A stretch of 64,000 nucleotides of DNA, from NCBI RefSeq assembly GCF_018491765.1, contig NZ_JABWCU010000003.1, forward strand, positions 1 through 64,000, in the 5' to 3' direction. This document shows positions 63,753 to 64,000 of the stretch, piece after piece. Made by a program: the position numbers and the translations under genes. The notes beneath the pieces were generated by a model. The model was given only the letters and a program-made list of their open reading frames with translations, made no database searches and was not told the origin of the DNA. This DNA is from Novosphingobium profundi. GTDB taxonomy: Bacteria; Pseudomonadota; Alphaproteobacteria; Sphingomonadales; Sphingomonadaceae. The first letter of the stretch is position 1; every line of letters starts with the position of its first letter.

Positions 63753-63833
63753 ACTTCGTCGAATACAAGCACATCGCGCTCAATCCTGGTTTGATTGACT
63801 GACGATTTAAGCTGGAAACAAAGGAGAAGGTCC

Positions 63834-64000
63834 ATGCCCCAGACCCCGGTTGAGGTTCTCAAGGCTATTCTGGACAATCCGACGGACCTCGCCAACGTAG
63901 CGAGCCTGACATCGCCGGACGTCACGTACGTCTCGCTAAACTACGATAATTCGCAGCTCAAGCGCGTGATGCCATGGTGTGGAACGGGGCACGGCCCCGA
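63834..64000 (+). CDS. NTF2-like (SnoaL-type) protein, cut by window end
   Basis: The first 55 codons of a gene preceded by AAGGAGAAGG. It starts MPQTPVEVLKAILDNPTDLANV and contains LTSPDVTYVSLNYDNSQLKR and PWCGTGHGP, a pattern seen in nuclear transport factor 2-like/SnoaL proteins. The domain is incomplete, so function cannot be judged. It lies about 80 nt from the right end of the IS. Confidence 0.65.
   Translation, partial: MPQTPVEVLKAILDNPTDLANVASLTSPDVTYVSLNYDNSQLKRVMPWCGTGHGP

Noticed and set aside
61253..63760. Target-site duplication of the IS21 element
   Set aside because: The bases outside the terminal repeats (AAGAC and ACTTC) do not match over 4-8 nt.
45017..64000. A second copy of the tRNA-Lys 3' end as attR
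   Set aside because: Scanning by eye found no GGTTCGAACCC-like copy in the window, so the right end was not called.

Overview
The window looks like a chromosomal segment of a GC-rich alphaproteobacterium, most likely a sphingomonad of the Novosphingobium/Sphingobium type. This is judged from recognised protein families and gene order, not from a database search. Pointers are an alphaproteobacterial initiator tRNA, a 41-residue cysteine-free L36, a UPF0262 protein, a DUF1674/SdhAF4-like protein, an extensin-family protein, serC-serA, hisZ-purA, and a strong G/C third-position bias that produces very long antisense reading frames.

From 1 to 44,940 the window is core genome. In order it holds: initiator tRNA; a cytochrome c' / cytochrome b561 pair; a PoxB-type pyruvate:quinone oxidoreductase; a PhoX-family phosphatase; an SDR dehydrogenase; rpoZ; an orphan ParA; a DUF3667 membrane protein; ftsH; an NCS1 transporter; dnaB; a UPF0262 / GH25-like / cytidine deaminase run; a degenerate RBBP9-type hydrolase; an M14 carboxypeptidase with two paralogous DUF4136-like proteins; rpmJ; and a HAD hydrolase. 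Next comes the complete Anbu cluster (circularly permuted ATP-grasp, alpha-E, transglutaminase-like, Anbu protease), then serC-serA, a sulfotransferase, hisZ, purA, an L,D-transpeptidase, a MarR-controlled FUSC/DUF1656/HlyD/NodT efflux operon, an SdhAF4-like protein, rsmB, msrA, an exported methyltransferase-like protein, aguB and folK.

At 44,941 a tRNA-Lys(UUU) gene is followed directly by a tyrosine integrase pointing at it and a small HTH protein. This is the usual left edge of a tRNA-targeted genomic island. From there to the window end the content is accessory: a carboxylesterase, a glutathionyl-hydroquinone reductase, a YceI / cytochrome b561 / YceI cluster, two LysR regulators, a quinone oxidoreductase-like MDR protein, an ABM-fold monooxygenase, a nitroreductase, a CMD-family protein, an AT-richer stretch with an HSL-type esterase, a 34-residue membrane peptide and a beta-lactamase-fold hydrolase, then a GH3 glucosidase. 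An IS21-family element (istA/istB) lies against the 5' end of the GH3 gene. A truncated NTF2-like gene runs off the end. No right-hand copy of the tRNA end was seen, so the island probably continues past the window.

The best-supported unusual items are the Anbu cluster with a possible extra gene, two neighbouring hydrolase-fold proteins with altered or missing catalytic residues, palindromic operator candidates in front of the MarR and YceI operons, and the IS21 junction with GH3. No completely new system could be proved from sequence alone.
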